A stretch of DNA of 6,228 bases. Origin: an uncultured Rhodanobacteraceae bacterium (GTDB taxonomy: Bacteria > Pseudomonadota > Gammaproteobacteria > Xanthomonadales > Ahniellaceae). Each line of letters begins with the position of its first letter. Positions within the stretch are counted from its first letter, which is position 1. The notes below the pieces were generated by a model. The model did no database searches. It saw only the letters and a list, made by a program, of their open reading frames with translations, and had not been told where the DNA came from. Of this stretch, positions 5,879 through 6,228 are shown one piece after another. The stretch lies in contig CALMWD010000001.1 of the NCBI GenBank assembly GCA_937873105.1, forward strand, positions 1 to 6,228, read 5' to 3'. The position numbers and the translations under genes are program-made.

Positions 5879-6085
5879 ATGCACACCTTCGAACAACGCT
5901 CCACTCCGCCCCTGCGCGCCGTCGGGCGCGCCTTTGCGCTGGCCCTGCTGGTGCTCTTCGTGTTGCTGCTCGAGTATGCGGCAACGCGTCCGCGCCGGCG
6001 ACCACAGCGGTTGCCAAGACGCATTGACCTTCCCATCATGGCAACCCGTAGCCTGCGCTTGTCCTCCAAGGGAGCAAGCCGATGA
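5879..6085 (+). CDS. Putative small single-pass membrane protein between copper promoters
   Basis: A possible 68-residue protein with no family I recognise. Residues 1-17 are polar, residues 18-33 form one strongly hydrophobic segment ([16 protein letters not shown]), and the rest is very arginine-rich, predicting a cytoplasmic C-terminus by the positive-inside rule. It lacks a CxxC or Met/His-rich copper site. Support for being real: a CueR-type promoter 30 nt upstream, a weak GAGA signal 6 nt before the ATG, and a stop that overlaps the copA start as ATGA. Against: the last 20 codons run through a second CueR-type promoter, and the arginine-rich tail could be non-coding GC-rich DNA read by chance. 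If it is not coding, 5850-6023 holds nothing else I can identify. Confidence 0.42.
   Translation: MHTFEQRSTPPLRAVGRAFALALLVLFVLLLEYAATRPRRRPQRLPRRIDLPIMATRSLRLSSKGASR
6024..6054 (+). promoter_or_regulatory. CueR-type promoter of copA
   Basis: TTGACC (6024-6029), a 19-bp spacer and TAGCCT (6049-6054, 3/6). The box 6028-6046 keeps the left half CCTTCCC and the inner CCAT-C-ATGG, but its outer right half is GCAACC instead of GCAAGG. Over 22 nt (6023-6044) it differs from the upstream copy (5818-5839) at one base. The predicted start at about 6061 leaves a leader of about 21 nt before the copA ATG, including the Shine-Dalgarno. Confidence 0.75.
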
Positions 6086-6228
6086 GCACCACCTTGTCCA
6101 TTCCGCCCGGCGACGCCGCCGCCTCGTTCAAGTTCGGCATTTCCGGCATGACCTGCGCGTCCTGCGTCGGCCGGGTCGAGCGGGCACTGAAGAAGGTGCC
6201 GGGCGTGGTCGATGCGAGCGTGAACCTC
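6082..6228 (+). CDS. copA: Copper-exporting P1B-type ATPase, N-terminal fragment (cut by window end)
   Basis: Only the first 49 residues are in the window and the frame is still open at the edge. Residues 15-49 are the beginning of an N-terminal heavy-metal-associated domain with the signature G-M-T-C-A-S-C (C25 and C28 as Cu(I) ligands) and [12 protein letters not shown], typical of CopA-type P1B ATPases, which pump Cu(I) from cytoplasm to periplasm. The start is fixed by AAGGGAG (6068-6074), 7 nt before the ATG. The MTCASC form, the CueR-type promoter directly upstream and the divergent CopZ-like chaperone all favour CopA over a stand-alone chaperone or a Zn/Cd pump. The ATPase domains themselves lie outside the window, so full identity is inferred. 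Confidence 0.85.
   Translation, partial: MSTTLSIPPGDAAASFKFGISGMTCASCVGRVERALKKVPGVVDASVNL

Noticed and set aside
5466..6017. Minus-strand 183-codon frame across copZ and its promoter region.
   Set aside because: It reads copZ in a shifted frame and runs through two promoters; composition is unlike a real protein and no start signal is present.
5761..6027. Plus-strand 88-codon frame beginning at 5761.
   Set aside because: It starts inside the copZ promoter, upstream of the plus-strand copper promoter that would have to transcribe it, and shows no domain or ribosome binding site.

Overview
The window is GC-rich (by eye roughly 65-70%), densely packed bacterial chromosome. A lipoprotein esterase, a TetR-governed fadE operon and a copper-efflux locus, with the long two-domain FadE and very short gaps, suggest a gammaproteobacterium. 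Codon and protein flavour point towards the Xanthomonadales/Lysobacterales, but that placement is an inference and not proven by any marker here. No RNA gene, mobile element, CRISPR array or phage signature is visible.

Layout. (1) 31-879 (+): a probable outer-membrane lipoprotein alpha/beta hydrolase, open at the left edge. Its stop faces the stop of a TetR regulator across 15 nt that form almost all of a perfect 16-bp palindrome. (2) 895-1488 (-): a TetR-family repressor. (3) 1489-1582: a compact divergent control region with two copies of an ACCATAC-N6-GTAT(T/G)G operator wrapped around a good sigma70-type promoter. (4) 1583-5428 (+): a tight three-gene operon of alpha/beta hydrolase, FadE-type acyl-CoA dehydrogenase and DUF4442 hotdog protein (16-nt gap, then a 1-nt TGATG overlap). 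It probably serves fatty acyl-CoA oxidation with acyl-ester/thioester hydrolysis, and its promoter places the transcription start almost on the first ATG, suggesting a leaderless mRNA. (5) 5429-5512: an intergenic stretch with a 9-bp hairpin between convergent genes. (6) 5513-6228: copper homeostasis. A CopZ-like chaperone on the minus strand diverges from a small single-membrane-segment ORF and the start of a CopA-type ATPase, which the window edge cuts off.

The copper block carries three promoters of the MerR/CueR architecture (TTGAC-type -35, dyad, 19-bp spacer): one facing copZ, one facing the small ORF and one directly before copA. No cueR gene is inside the window. The copZ transcript is predicted to start with an 8-bp hairpin immediately before its Shine-Dalgarno. 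The small membrane ORF, bracketed by two near-identical promoters and overlapping the copA start by ATGA, is the most novel-looking item; the rest belongs to known families in a fairly ordinary arrangement.
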